Position numbers and translations under genes: made by a program. A DNA stretch of 64,000 bases from Nostoc sp. XA010 (GTDB lineage Bacteria > Cyanobacteriota > Cyanobacteriia > Cyanobacteriales > Nostocaceae): contig NZ_JAIVFX010000012.1 of the NCBI RefSeq assembly GCF_020829625.1, positions 62,001 through 126,000 on the forward strand, written 5' to 3'. The notes beneath the pieces were generated by a model, which searched no databases, was not told the DNA's origin, and saw only the letters and a program-made list of their open reading frames with translations. Below are positions 16,365 to 25,157 of the stretch, piece by piece. The stretch's first letter is position 1, and each line of letters opens with the position of its first letter.

Positions 16365-17798
16365 ATGCATACCATCGAGCAAAAGTCAACTAAAAAAGCT
16401 TGGGCAGGTGCTAACGCCAAACCAGCTACAGAATTCCCCTCTACCCAACTGCCAATTATCTCTGGCAAAATTCCAGATGGCTTGCGTGGCACACTTTACC
16501 GCAATGGCCCCGCACGGCTAGAACGCGGTGGCATTCGCATGGGACACTGGTTTGATGGAGATGGAGCAATTCTAGCTGTAAATTTTAACGATGCAGGTGC
16601 AACCGGGGTTTATCGCTACGTACAAACCTCTGGCTATCAAGAAGAAGCCGCAGCAGGTAAATTACTCTACGGTAATTATGGCATGACTGCACCAGGGCCA
16701 ATTTGGAATCAATGGCAAAAGCCCATCAAGAATGCTGCCAACACTTCAGTGCTAGCACTTCCAGATAAACTTTTGGCGCTGTGGGAAGGTGGTAAACCCC
16801 ACGCCCTTGATTTAGAAACTTTAGAAACTTCAGGCGAAGATGATTTAGGGGGGTTAACTCAAGGATTAAACTATTCCGCACATTATAAGCGTGACAAGCA
16901 AACAGGGGAGATTTTTAACTTTGGCATTAGCCCTGGACAAAATGCGACGCTTAATATTTACAAAAGCGATTCGACTGGTCGGATTATCCAACAAGCCGCA
17001 TATCAGCTAGATGGTGTACCATTGGTGCATGATTTCGTTTTAGCAGGGCAGTATCTTGTATTTTTCATTCCGCCAGTGCGGTTGAATGTCTTACCCCTGC
17101 TAATAGGGATAAACAACTATAGTGATTCGCTAGAGTGGCAACCTAGATTAGGAACTCAGATTTTAGTTATTGATCGAGAAACCCTATCTGTGGTGAGTCG
17201 TGGAGAAACCGAACCTTGGTTCCAGTGGCATTTTGGTAACGGTTATGTAGATGCTAGCGGCTCAGTGATTGTGGATATCGCCCGTTATGAAGATTTTCAA
17301 ACTAACCAATATCTCAAGGAAGTAGCTACAGGTGAGACTCACACCCCAGCTAAAAGTACACTAACACGAGTTCATTTGCATCCCCAAACTGGCAAAGTTA
17401 CGTCAATTCAGCAACTCTTCAAGGGACACTGCGAATTTCCGAATGTACCACAGCAAAACGTGGGGAAAGCTTCGCGGTACACATATATGTCAAAATCCCG
17501 TTCAGGAACAGATATTAGCCAAGAAATAGTAAATGCGATCGCTAGTTTTGATCATAAAACCGAAACCCTCACCGAAGCAAATTTAGGAGAAAATCGTTAT
17601 CCTTCAGAACCCATCCACGCCCAAGACACCCAAAACCCTGAACAAGGTTGGATACTAACCGTTGTCTACGATGGTAATTCTCATACTAGCGAAGTTTGGG
17701 TATTTGATAGCGATCGCCTGGATGCCGAACCCGTTTGCAAACTAGGATTACCCAGCGTCATCCCCCACAGCTTCCACGGTACTTGGAACCCAGCCTAA
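16365..17798 (+). CDS. Carotenoid cleavage oxygenase (ACO/NSC-like)
   Basis: 477 residues of the RPE65/carotenoid oxygenase family. The four iron-binding histidines are all present: His173 (YSAHYK), His222 (LVHDF), His289 (WFQWHFGNG) and His471 (SFHGTW). GKIPDGLRGTLYRNGPAR near residue 35 is the usual entry segment. These non-haem iron enzymes cleave carotenoids or apocarotenoids with O2; cyanobacterial relatives (Synechocystis ACO, Nostoc NSC enzymes) yield retinal-type products. ATG 16365 is the likely start. The cleavage position is not predictable. Confidence 0.9.
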   Translation: MHTIEQKSTKKAWAGANAKPATEFPSTQLPIISGKIPDGLRGTLYRNGPARLERGGIRMGHWFDGDGAILAVNFNDAGATGVYRYVQTSGYQEEAAAGKLLYGNYGMTAPGPIWNQWQKPIKNAANTSVLALPDKLLALWEGGKPHALDLETLETSGEDDLGGLTQGLNYSAHYKRDKQTGEIFNFGISPGQNATLNIYKSDSTGRIIQQAAYQLDGVPLVHDFVLAGQYLVFFIPPVRLNVLPLLIGINNYSDSLEWQPRLGTQILVIDRETLSVVSRGETEPWFQWHFGNGYVDASGSVIVDIARYEDFQTNQYLKEVATGETHTPAKSTLTRVHLHPQTGKVTSIQQLFKGHCEFPNVPQQNVGKASRYTYMSKSRSGTDISQEIVNAIASFDHKTETLTEANLGENRYPSEPIHAQDTQNPEQGWILTVVYDGNSHTSEVWVFDSDRLDAEPVCKLGLPSVIPHSFHGTWNPA

Positions 17799-17940
17799 CA
17801 AACCCTCTGCGTTACCTCTGCGTTTCCCTTAGCGTTCCTCTGCGTTAAAAAAACAACGCTACAGTAAAAACGAATAGCATTGATCGGACTTAATCGCATC
17901 TGGTCAATGCAAAATCAAAAATACCAAAAAATCTTGCCCT

Positions 17941-18522
17941 ATGCAATTACAAGAAAAACGCGACTATTCTCCCATAGAATACCTAGAACTAGAAGTCATT
18001 TCCGAGTATCGTCATGAATATATAGATGGTCAAATTATACCTATGACAGGTGGAACACCAAATCACAACCAAATAGCTGGTAATTTTTATGCAGCCCTCA
18101 ATTTTGCCTTCAAGCGGCAACCTTATCGAGTATTCATGGCTGATCAACGTCTATGGATTCCCAAAAAGCGAATTCATACATATCCTGATGTCATGGTTGT
18201 TGCAGGTTCATTAGAATTTTCTGAGGGACGTAAAGATACAATTACTAATCCCTTAGTGATTTGTGAAGTGCTATCCAAATCTACCAGAAGCTATGACCTA
18301 GATGAAAAATTTGCCGCTTATCGGACCATACCCAGTTTTCAGGAATATGTTTTGATTGATCAATACAAAAATCATGTAGAACAGTATTCTAAAACTGACG
18401 AAAATAAATGGATTTTTTCAGAGTATGAAGAAGAAGGTAATATCTTAACACTATCCTCTATTCAATTTCAAATCCCTCTATCAGATATTTATGATAAAGT
18501 TGACTTTGAGGCTCAAGAATAA
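17941..18522 (+). CDS. Uma2-family putative endonuclease (DUF820)
   Basis: 193 residues with the Uma2/DUF820 layout common in cyanobacteria: YSPIEYLELEVISEYRHEYIDGQI, HNQIAGNFYAAL, YPDVMVV, then ICEVLSKSTRSYD and EYVLIDQYKNHVEQY. The D-ExK type arrangement (Asp of YPDVMV, Glu of CEVLS) resembles PD-(D/E)xK nucleases, which is the basis for the name. The biological role is unknown. It stands alone. Confidence 0.8.
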   Translation: MQLQEKRDYSPIEYLELEVISEYRHEYIDGQIIPMTGGTPNHNQIAGNFYAALNFAFKRQPYRVFMADQRLWIPKKRIHTYPDVMVVAGSLEFSEGRKDTITNPLVICEVLSKSTRSYDLDEKFAAYRTIPSFQEYVLIDQYKNHVEQYSKTDENKWIFSEYEEEGNILTLSSIQFQIPLSDIYDKVDFEAQE

Positions 18523-18664
18523 CCTCACTCTAAGTGGTTAACTAAGCAACAACGTAAATATCAGCATTTATCACTGATAAGTCTATTATTATGTATATAA
18601 AGCTGCAAAAAACTGCATTTAAATTTATCTAACCTCGGTCAGAATTTCCATAATAAAAACGTTA

Positions 18665-18759
18665 GTTTGTAGTGTACCCCTTTGGGGATCTTGCTACGCA
18701 TAACGTCTCGTCAAGAGGGTTACGCGAATAAAAGCAGCACTTCAGTCCTGACTACAAAC
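18665..18759. repeat. GTTTGTAGT inverted-repeat element
   Basis: GTTTGTAGT (18665-18673) and ACTACAAAC (18751-18759) flank about 77 bases including ACTTCAGTCCTG. This form of extragenic element, opening with GTTTGTAGT and ending with ACTACAAAC, is familiar from Nostoc-type intergenic regions. The rest of 18523-18876 contains no gene I can see. Confidence 0.6.
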
Positions 18760-18876
18760 ATTTTTACAGATGAATGGACTACGGCTGAGATAACGAGTAA
18801 AAAAGAGACACTGCGTTACGCGGGTTAGAATAGAAATAAACCTTAGATACATTACCCTGATTAAACACAATTGCCC

Positions 18877-20241
18877 ATGACCACTTCTAAACGCCACTAC
18901 CACATCACTACTTTCGGTTGTCAGATGAATAAAGCTGACTCAGAACGCATGGCTGGCGTTTTGGAAGACATGGGCTTTGAATGGTCAGAAGATCCGAATA
19001 ATGCAGATGTGATTCTCTACAATACTTGCACAATTCGGGATAATGCCGAGCAAAAAGTATATTCCTACCTTGGCAGACAAGCGAAGCGTAAACATGAGCA
19101 GCCTGATTTAACCCTCATCGTTGCAGGTTGTGTTGCCCAGCAAGAAGGTGAAGCGCTATTGCGGCGAGTCCCAGAATTAGACTTGGTTATGGGGCCACAA
19201 CACGCCAACCGCCTCAAAGATTTGCTGGAGTCAGTGTTTGAGGGCAACCAAGTTGTCGCAACCGAGTCTGTTCATATTATTGAAGATATCACCCAGCCGC
19301 GACGGGATAGTAAAGTAACAGCTTGGGTAAACGTAATTTACGGCTGTAATGAACGCTGCACTTACTGTGTAGTTCCCAATGTGCGCGGTATCGAACAATC
19401 TCGTACACCCTCAGCTATCCGGGCTGAAATGGAAGAATTAGGAAGGCAAGGTTACAAGGAAATTACTCTACTCGGTCAAAATATTGATGCTTACGGCAGA
19501 GATTTGCCGGGAGCAACAGCAGAAGGACGGCATCTGCACAACTTCACAGATTTACTTTATTACGTCCATGATGTACCAGGAATTGAAAGGTTAAGATTTG
19601 CTACTAGCCACCCCCGCTATTTTACAGAGAGATTAATTAAGGCTTGTGCTGAGTTGCCCAAAGTCTGCAAACACTTCCACATTCCCTTTCAATCTGGAGA
19701 TAATGAACTTTTAAAAGCGATGGCGCGGGGTTATACCCATGAAAAATATCGCCGGATTATTGATACCATTCGGCGGTATATGCCAGATGCTTCCATTAGT
19801 GCTGATGCGATTGTCGGTTTTCCTGGGGAGACAGAAGCACAGTTTGAAAATACCCTGAAACTGGTGGAAGATATTGGCTTTGACATGTTGAATACAGCAG
19901 CATATTCACCGCGTCCAGGGACACCAGCCGCTTTGTGGGACAATCAGCTAAGTGAAGAAGTTAAAAGCGATCGCCTCCAACGCCTGAATCATTTAGGAAA
20001 CTTGAAAGTAGCCGAGCGATCGCAACGTTACTTTGGACGCATTGAAGAAGTCTTAGTAGAAGACCAAAATCTCAAAGATCAAACCCAGGTGATGGGACGC
20101 ACTGGCGGTAATCGTCTGACATTCTTCAGTGGTGACATCAAAGAATTGAAAGGGCAGTTAGTCAAGGTAAAAATTACCGAAGTTCGCCCTTTTAGCTTGA
20201 CGGGTGAACCAGTTGAAGTTAAGCAAGCTTTATCTGTCTGA
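18877..20241 (+). CDS. miaB: MiaB tRNA methylthiotransferase
   Basis: 454 residues from ATG 18877; a TTG two codons upstream is in frame. The N-terminal MTTase domain has the three auxiliary-cluster cysteines Cys15 (TFGCQMNKAD), Cys51 (NTCTIRD) and Cys85 (AGCVAQQ). The radical SAM cluster is CNERCTYC (157, 161, 164). A TRAM domain ends the protein. MiaB adds the 2-methylthio group to i6A37 in tRNAs reading UNN codons. It is complete and of normal length, and is apparently monocistronic. Confidence 0.95.
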   Translation: MTTSKRHYHITTFGCQMNKADSERMAGVLEDMGFEWSEDPNNADVILYNTCTIRDNAEQKVYSYLGRQAKRKHEQPDLTLIVAGCVAQQEGEALLRRVPELDLVMGPQHANRLKDLLESVFEGNQVVATESVHIIEDITQPRRDSKVTAWVNVIYGCNERCTYCVVPNVRGIEQSRTPSAIRAEMEELGRQGYKEITLLGQNIDAYGRDLPGATAEGRHLHNFTDLLYYVHDVPGIERLRFATSHPRYFTERLIKACAELPKVCKHFHIPFQSGDNELLKAMARGYTHEKYRRIIDTIRRYMPDASISADAIVGFPGETEAQFENTLKLVEDIGFDMLNTAAYSPRPGTPAALWDNQLSEEVKSDRLQRLNHLGNLKVAERSQRYFGRIEEVLVEDQNLKDQTQVMGRTGGNRLTFFSGDIKELKGQLVKVKITEVRPFSLTGEPVEVKQALSV

Positions 20242-20247
20242 GAAAAT

Positions 20248-20341
20248 AGACATAGGAGTGAAATTAAATATGCGTTATCCATAACCCTTGTAGAGACGTA
20301 GCAATGCTACGTCAAAACAATTGTTTTTCACTCCTATGTCT
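20248..20341. mobile_element. 94-bp MITE with perfect 16-bp ends
   Basis: AGACATAGGAGTGAAA (20248-20263) is repeated inverted as TTTCACTCCTATGTCT (20326-20341). Inside is a small palindrome, GACGTAGC-AAT-GCTACGTC, and ACAATTG. A diverged core of the same element recurs at 21176-21222 without these ends. It lies seven bases past miaB and could also act as its terminator. Confidence 0.75.
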
Positions 20342-20379
20342 AGAATTGATATAAGCACAAAACCTCATTATTAAAGCTT

Positions 20380-20949
20380 ATGAACGCCATCACTTTGAAT
20401 ATCCCTAATCTGGGTATCGAGGGATTTTATGAACTTTGTCAAGCTAATCAAAATTTGCAGTTAGAACGTACTGAAACTGGAGAAGTTATAATTATGCCTC
20501 CAACCTATCCATCGACAGGTAAGAAAAACTCTGGTTTGAATGCTCAACTATGGAACTGGAACGATCGCACAAATTTAGGTATTGTATTTGATTCCTCCAG
20601 TGGTTTTACTTTACCTAATGGGGCGGTTTACTCACCCGATGCTTCTTGGGTAAGTAATGAAAAATGGGAGGCTTTAACTCAGACTCAACAAGAAGAAGAA
20701 TTCTCTCCTCTCGCACCTGATTTTGTAGTCGAATTGCGTTCTAGTAGTGATTCTGTGAAAAAACTCAGAGAAAAGATGCAAGAGTATATTAACAATGGTG
20801 TTTGTTTAGGTTGGTTACTTGACCCGAAGAATAAAACAGTAGAAATTTTTCGTTTAGAGAAAGAGGTAGAAATATTAAAATCTCCTACAACTGTATTTGG
20901 TGAAGATGTTTTACCTGGGTTTGAATTGAATTTAAATAAAGTATGGTGA
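20380..20949 (+). CDS. Uma2-family putative endonuclease (DUF820)
   Basis: 189 residues of the second common Uma2 type: LERTETGEVIIMPPTYPSTG, the SSGFTLPNGAVYSPDASWV segment, APDFVVELRSSSDSVKKLRE and YINNGVCLGWLLDPKNKTVE. Asp in SPDAS, Glu in VVELRS and the following Ser match the PD-(D/E)xK-like core. Similarity to the Uma2 protein at 17941 is limited to the fold, so the two are separate subfamilies rather than a recent duplication. Function unknown. Confidence 0.82.
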   Translation: MNAITLNIPNLGIEGFYELCQANQNLQLERTETGEVIIMPPTYPSTGKKNSGLNAQLWNWNDRTNLGIVFDSSSGFTLPNGAVYSPDASWVSNEKWEALTQTQQEEEFSPLAPDFVVELRSSSDSVKKLREKMQEYINNGVCLGWLLDPKNKTVEIFRLEKEVEILKSPTTVFGEDVLPGFELNLNKVW

Positions 20950-20970
20950 AAAGTGCAAATTCAACCTTTC

Positions 20971-21153
20971 TAGGACTTACGCAAAATATCTCTCAAACTC
21001 TGATTTCTCCGTGTCGCGCCAGTTGCTTCAAGTCGGGGAACCCGCCCAACGCACTGGCTTCTCTGTGCCTCTGCGGTAGCCTGCGGCAAGCCGTTCGCGT
21101 AGCGTCTCGTAGAGAAGCGTCTACGTTATTCCGTAACTCATGCGTAAGTCCTA
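20971..21153. mobile_element. MITE, TAGGACTTACGCA family, copy 2
   Basis: The same 13-base ends as the element at 7719-7835. The interior is longer because of two added blocks: about 45 bases beginning GCGCCAGTTGCTTCAAGTCG, and about 20 bases beginning TTCGCGTAGCGTC. The element starts 21 bases past the Uma2 gene. It shows nested growth of a small element by other repeats. Confidence 0.8.
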
Positions 21154-21175
21154 CTTTCATTAATTTGCGTTACAA

Positions 21176-21222
21176 AACCCTTATAGAGACGTGGCATTGC
21201 TACGTCAAAACAATTGTTTTTC
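21176..21222. repeat. Partial copy of the 94-bp MITE core
   Basis: Matches 20283-20330 with few changes (AACCCTTATAGAGACGTGGC onward to TTGTTTTTCA) but lacks the 16-base terminal repeats. Confidence 0.65.
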
Positions 21223-21886
21223 ATATCATTTACCCTGTGACATCACTGTTTACCGTGGTCGCTTACCGTTGATTATCAAAGCTAGCGATCGCAAATATAG
21301 ATAACTTACTACTGTGTCCTGCTGAATCGTCGATGTAAATAGAAATGTAGCTTTCTTTTGTAGCAAAAAAAGACTTCCGTATAAATAAGTAACTTCTTTA
21401 GCAATGAATTAGTGCATCAAAGCTGAAAAGTCAACTTCATTTTGGCAACACACATAGCAATTTTAGGGGTTTAATCAGACATTAAAAAGACTAAAACTTA
21501 TATATATAAATGCTTTTGAGTCTTTTTTGTCATCAATGTTTACTACCTGCTAGAGTCATTGAAATAAAAAATAGAAGGTTAATTTAAGTGATATAGATCA
21601 CTCAAAATTGGGTAGTAATTTCAATTAATGCAAATTCATCATATTAATCATCAGTGTTAAGACTGAGTATCTGGAGCTAGTATCTAATTTTTTAACAAGT
21701 ATAATCTATGTGTAAATACTAAATATAACGATTACGTATATAAAAATTTTACAGAAATCCTTTTTTTGAATACTAGCAATACCCGACATTTTTAGTCGGG
21801 TATGTTTGACGGGTATTTTTGCTCGTGTTAGTATCAGGCGACAGCAGACAGACAAACGCAGAAAGACAAACAGGGAAAGCTAGTTT
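21223..21886 (+). promoter_or_regulatory. Long leader region of thrC with hairpin 21781-21801
   Basis: There is no gene in about 660 bases. Near the end ACCCGAC (21781-21787) pairs with GTCGGGT (21795-21801), and a second GACGGGT followed by ATTTTTG comes 8 bases later. The hairpin plus U-rich tail, about 85 bases before thrC, could be a terminator or attenuator in the leader. No leader peptide rich in Thr or Ile is evident. Confidence 0.35.
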
Positions 21887-23197
21887 ATGACTCAGGCAAT
21901 CAAAACCCAAACCCAAACCCAAACCAGCACTGCCTACTTTACAGCCTTGAAGTGTAAGGAATGTGGTGCGGAATATGAACTCAAAGCCAGTAATGTTTGT
22001 GAGTTATGTTTTGGCCCTTTAGAAGTCAAGTATGACTACAGCGCCCTCCGTCTGACTGTCACTCGTGAAAAAATTCAAGCCGGGCCCAATTCAATTTGGC
22101 GCTATCGTCCCTTTTTGCCTGTTGCAACTGACAATGTTATAGATGTGGGAACGGGTATGACTCCCTTGGTTCGTTCTCACCGCCTTGCCCGTCGCCTGGG
22201 TCTAAATAAGCTTTATATAAAAAATGATGCCGTTAATATGCCCACCCTTAGCTTTAAGGATCGGGTAGTTTCAGTTGCTCTATCGAGGGCGCGAGAGTTG
22301 GGTTTCACTACCGTTTCTTGCGCTAGCACTGGTAATTTGGCAAATTCTACAGCTGCGATCGCAGCTCATGCAGGTTTAGACTGCTGTGTATTCATCCCCG
22401 CAGATTTAGAAGCCGGTAAAATTATCGGTAGCCTGATCTACAGTCCCACCTTGATGGCCGTCAAGGGCAACTACGATCAAGTAAATCGTCTTTGTTCGGA
22501 AGTTGCTAATACACATGGCTGGGGTTTTGTCAACATTAATCTGCGTCCTTATTACTCTGAAGGATCTAAGACGCTAGGTTTTGAAGTTGCGGAACAACTA
22601 GGCTGGGAACTACCTGATCATGTTGTTGCTCCCTTGGCTTCTGGTTCACTCTTTACAAAAATTTATAAAGGGTTCCAAGAATTTATCGAAGTTGGTTTGG
22701 TAGAAAACAAGAGCGTCCGTTTCAGTGGCGCTCAAGCTGAAGGTTGTTCACCTATCGCCCAAGCCTTTAAAGAAGGACGCGACTTTATTAAGCCAGTAAA
22801 ACCGAATACAATTGCTAAATCGTTAGCGATCGGTAATCCAGCAGACGGCATTTATGCTGTGGAGTTAGCTCAGAAAACTGGTGGTAACATTGAATCAGTC
22901 AATGATGCAGAAATTATTGATGGCATCAAGCTGCTGGCAGAAACCGAAGGCATCTTCACAGAAACAGCTGGTGGTACAACTGTGGCGGTGCTGAAAAAAC
23001 TGGTAGAAGCTGGCAAAATTGATCCAGATGAAACCACCGTGATTTACATCACCGGCAATGGTCTGAAAACTCAAGAAGCAATCCAAGGCTACGTTGGCGA
23101 ACCCTTGACTATTGATGCTAAACTCGATAGTTTTGAACGTGCGCTAGAGCGATCGCGTACTCTGGATCGCTTGGAATGGCAACAAGTCCTTGTTTAA
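21887..23197 (+). CDS. thrC: Threonine synthase-like enzyme with zinc ribbon
   Basis: 436 residues. An N-terminal zinc ribbon (Cys23, Cys26, Cys38, Cys41: CKEC and CELC) precedes the PLP fold. The PLP lysine is Lys124 in LSFKDRVV; the phosphate loop is CASTGNLAN; a late GNGLKTQEAI segment is present. Threonine synthase converts O-phospho-homoserine to threonine. The start is ATG 21887; the next codons run through AAACCC repeats (QTQTQT). A MoaD/ThiS-like gene follows at 23294 in the same orientation, and a second, zinc-ribbon-less threonine synthase lies at 28653, so this one might act on another substrate such as in sulfur transfer. The family is certain, the exact reaction less so. Confidence 0.85.
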   Translation: MTQAIKTQTQTQTSTAYFTALKCKECGAEYELKASNVCELCFGPLEVKYDYSALRLTVTREKIQAGPNSIWRYRPFLPVATDNVIDVGTGMTPLVRSHRLARRLGLNKLYIKNDAVNMPTLSFKDRVVSVALSRARELGFTTVSCASTGNLANSTAAIAAHAGLDCCVFIPADLEAGKIIGSLIYSPTLMAVKGNYDQVNRLCSEVANTHGWGFVNINLRPYYSEGSKTLGFEVAEQLGWELPDHVVAPLASGSLFTKIYKGFQEFIEVGLVENKSVRFSGAQAEGCSPIAQAFKEGRDFIKPVKPNTIAKSLAIGNPADGIYAVELAQKTGGNIESVNDAEIIDGIKLLAETEGIFTETAGGTTVAVLKKLVEAGKIDPDETTVIYITGNGLKTQEAIQGYVGEPLTIDAKLDSFERALERSRTLDRLEWQQVLV

Positions 23198-23203
23198 TTA
23201 TGA

Positions 23204-23280
23204 GTTAGGAGTTATGAGTTATGAGTTTTTTATTACTAACTCCTAACTCCTAACTCCTCACTCCTCACTCCTCACTCTTC
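23204..23280. repeat. Heptamer tandem repeat
   Basis: Units ATGAGTT/AGGAGTT and then, after a short spacer, the complementary AACTCCT and CACTCCT types. The two arms can fold on each other. It sits between thrC and the MoaD-like gene. Confidence 0.8.
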
Positions 23281-23293
23281 ACTTTGTACTTCT

Positions 23294-23569
23294 ATGGCTG
23301 TAACAGTTTTAGTTCCTACGACTCTTCAGAATTTGACTAATAATCAAGCTACTCTCGAATCTAGCGGTAGCACCATTGCTGAATTATTAGACTCTTTAGA
23401 ACAAAGCTTTCCTGGGATTAAATCGCGGTTATGCGATGAAGAAGGAAAGTTACGTCGGTTTGTAAATTTTTACGTCGATAGCGAAGATATCCGCTATTTA
23501 GATGGTATTAACACAGCACTGAAAGATGGCGATGAAGTAAGTATTGTCCCTGCTGTCGCCGGTGGTTAA
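23294..23569 (+). CDS. MoaD/ThiS-family small sulfur-carrier-like protein
   Basis: 91 residues with a beta-grasp fold and a C-terminal Gly-Gly (VSIVPAVAGG), the site that is adenylated and converted to a thiocarboxylate in ThiS, MoaD and CysO. STIAELLDSLEQSFPGIKS and LKDGDEVSIVPA are typical. Its neighbour is a threonine synthase-like PLP enzyme rather than moa or thi genes. A similar pairing exists in CysO-CysM cysteine synthesis, but that comparison is only by analogy. Confidence 0.85.
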   Translation: MAVTVLVPTTLQNLTNNQATLESSGSTIAELLDSLEQSFPGIKSRLCDEEGKLRRFVNFYVDSEDIRYLDGINTALKDGDEVSIVPAVAGG

Positions 23570-23674
23570 TACTATTTATCTCATCTTTTATTTGGCTTGC
23601 TAGTTGGAAAAATCGTTTTAATGCAAGTTCTGGACGTAAAAATCCTTCTAGTTATTTTATTGAATTTAACATCT

Positions 23675-23722
23675 AATCAATCTGCCATAGCCTGTAGCCT
23701 ATGGCAGATTGATTTTCTATTT
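23675..23722 (+). terminator. Strong hairpin after thrC-moaD
   Basis: A perfect 16-base stem, AATCAATCTGCCATAG (23675-23690) with CTATGGCAGATTGATT (23699-23714), and an 8-base loop, followed by TTCTATTTTA. It fits the transcription end of the thrC/MoaD-like unit. The remaining sequence up to 24023 has no gene. Confidence 0.65.
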
Positions 23723-24023
23723 TAGTATTCGGCTATACTAGGGTAATTTTATATCAGGTTTCAGGATATTTGCATAGTTCCTATGGAAAGATGCCCCATG
23801 AATAAATAATGAGTAAATTAATTCGGGATGTTGTTATGCACTGGATTTATAGAGAGGTTTGGTTCTCCGCCAAACCTTATTTTTATATCTATTCAAAATG
23901 CGGCGTGGTGTATAGGAAATTGAGTATGGGGGATTGAAAAAGAAATTTCATTGGTTTTTGTGGTCAATTGGCTACAAGTATTTGTCAATACTGAAGTTCA
24001 ATAATATTTATGTGCAACCGGAA

Positions 24024-24879
24024 TTAAAAAAGAAAAGTACTCCGCAGAATGCCAATGGTAACTGAGTCACTATCTGGTGTGTGACCAGGCTCCATGATAT
24101 GAATTATTCCTGGTGTAATGCTGATGTTATCTGTTAGCTGAAAACGATAAAATGCCTCAATTTGAGTGGTCGTCCCTGGTTGTCCACCTGCACGTCCTAA
24201 ACCAGTATTAATAAAATCAGGAACATTATTCCCTACAGGTAAGTTGCTACTGGTAATTTTAGGAGGTTGACCGACATAAATCATCACCACGATTGCTAGT
24301 CCGTCCTTGAATACCAACTATTAGTAGTCCACTGAGTTTGGTTGTTGTTGAGAATTGGTTGGCTTCGATTTCGGCGGTTTTGGCTTCTAAACTATCGACA
24401 CGACCGCGCAAAGTTGCTAATTCAGGGGTAAATTCTGACTGCAATTTTTGTAATATTGCTAAATCTTCGCGGGTGACTAAATCGCTGGTGGCTGTAGTGA
24501 TTAATTCGTTGACTCTATCTAAACAAGCATTCACTCCGGCGGCGAATTCATACCGAGTTAAGGCGCGATTACCGCGATAGCTGCTATCTGGATAGCCAGC
24601 TATACAACCATAACGTTCTACCAAAGATTGTAATGCTTGGAATGCCCAATCGTTGGGTTGTACATCCTTGAGTTGAGAAACCGATGTAACTTGCGCCATC
24701 GGATTTACTGGGGAGAGGGAAGAAGAATTTAAATCTATACTCTCCTGCGCCTGAGTAGTTTCTGTGTCTGTATACTCTTGTGCTAGTGCTTTTTGTGCAA
24801 CTCCATTTACTCCCACAATTAGTAACCATGCGAGCATCCAGATTTTGCTATGGCTGTGGCTTATAAGTATACTTTTCAA
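24024..24879 (-). pseudogene. SLH-OprB porin with internal deletion and frameshift
   Basis: From 24879 leftward the protein starts with a signal peptide (MLAWLLIVGVNGVAQKALAQ), an SLH domain (VSQLKDVQPNDWAFQALQSL, RYGCIAGYPDSSYRGNRALT) and the coiled segment that precedes the OprB barrel (LRGRVDSLEAKTAEIEANQF). About 190 residues in, the frame breaks. In another frame, 24024-24170 encodes the very end of an OprB barrel (IEAFYRFQLTDNISITPG, then IGILRSTFLF). Roughly 300 residues of barrel are missing. Intact relatives form outer-membrane sugar or ion channels of about 550 residues. This copy cannot form one. Confidence 0.85.
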
Positions 24880-25018
24880 CTTTTTAAATTCTGCTCACAT
24901 ACTTAAGTGAAAAGTGTATTCGCAATCATCAAGCATTCACATGGGAAAATTTACGTATTTGTCCCAAATTAGATTTAATCTTTCTGGGCAACTTCTGAAA
25001 GGACGAGTATAACAGGGT

Positions 25019-25068
25019 ATTAGGTAATGGGGAGTGGGGAGTGGGGAGTAGGGAGTAGGGAAGCAGGG
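25019..25068. repeat. Heptamer tandem repeat (GGGGAGT)
   Basis: Units GGGGAGT, GGGGAGT, GGGGAGT, AGGGAGT, AGGGA in a row upstream of the 790-residue gene. Confidence 0.8.
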
Positions 25069-25157
25069 AAGAAGTTGCATTAAGTGTTTCCCCTCTGCTT
25101 ATTGTGCCTCTTGTGTCTAATGCCCAAAAATATCTACTGGATTGATTGAAAACTAAT

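Noticed and set aside
23794..24023. Possible RNA gene between the thrC terminator and the porin relic
   Set aside because: No conserved fold or clear promoter; only AT-rich sequence.
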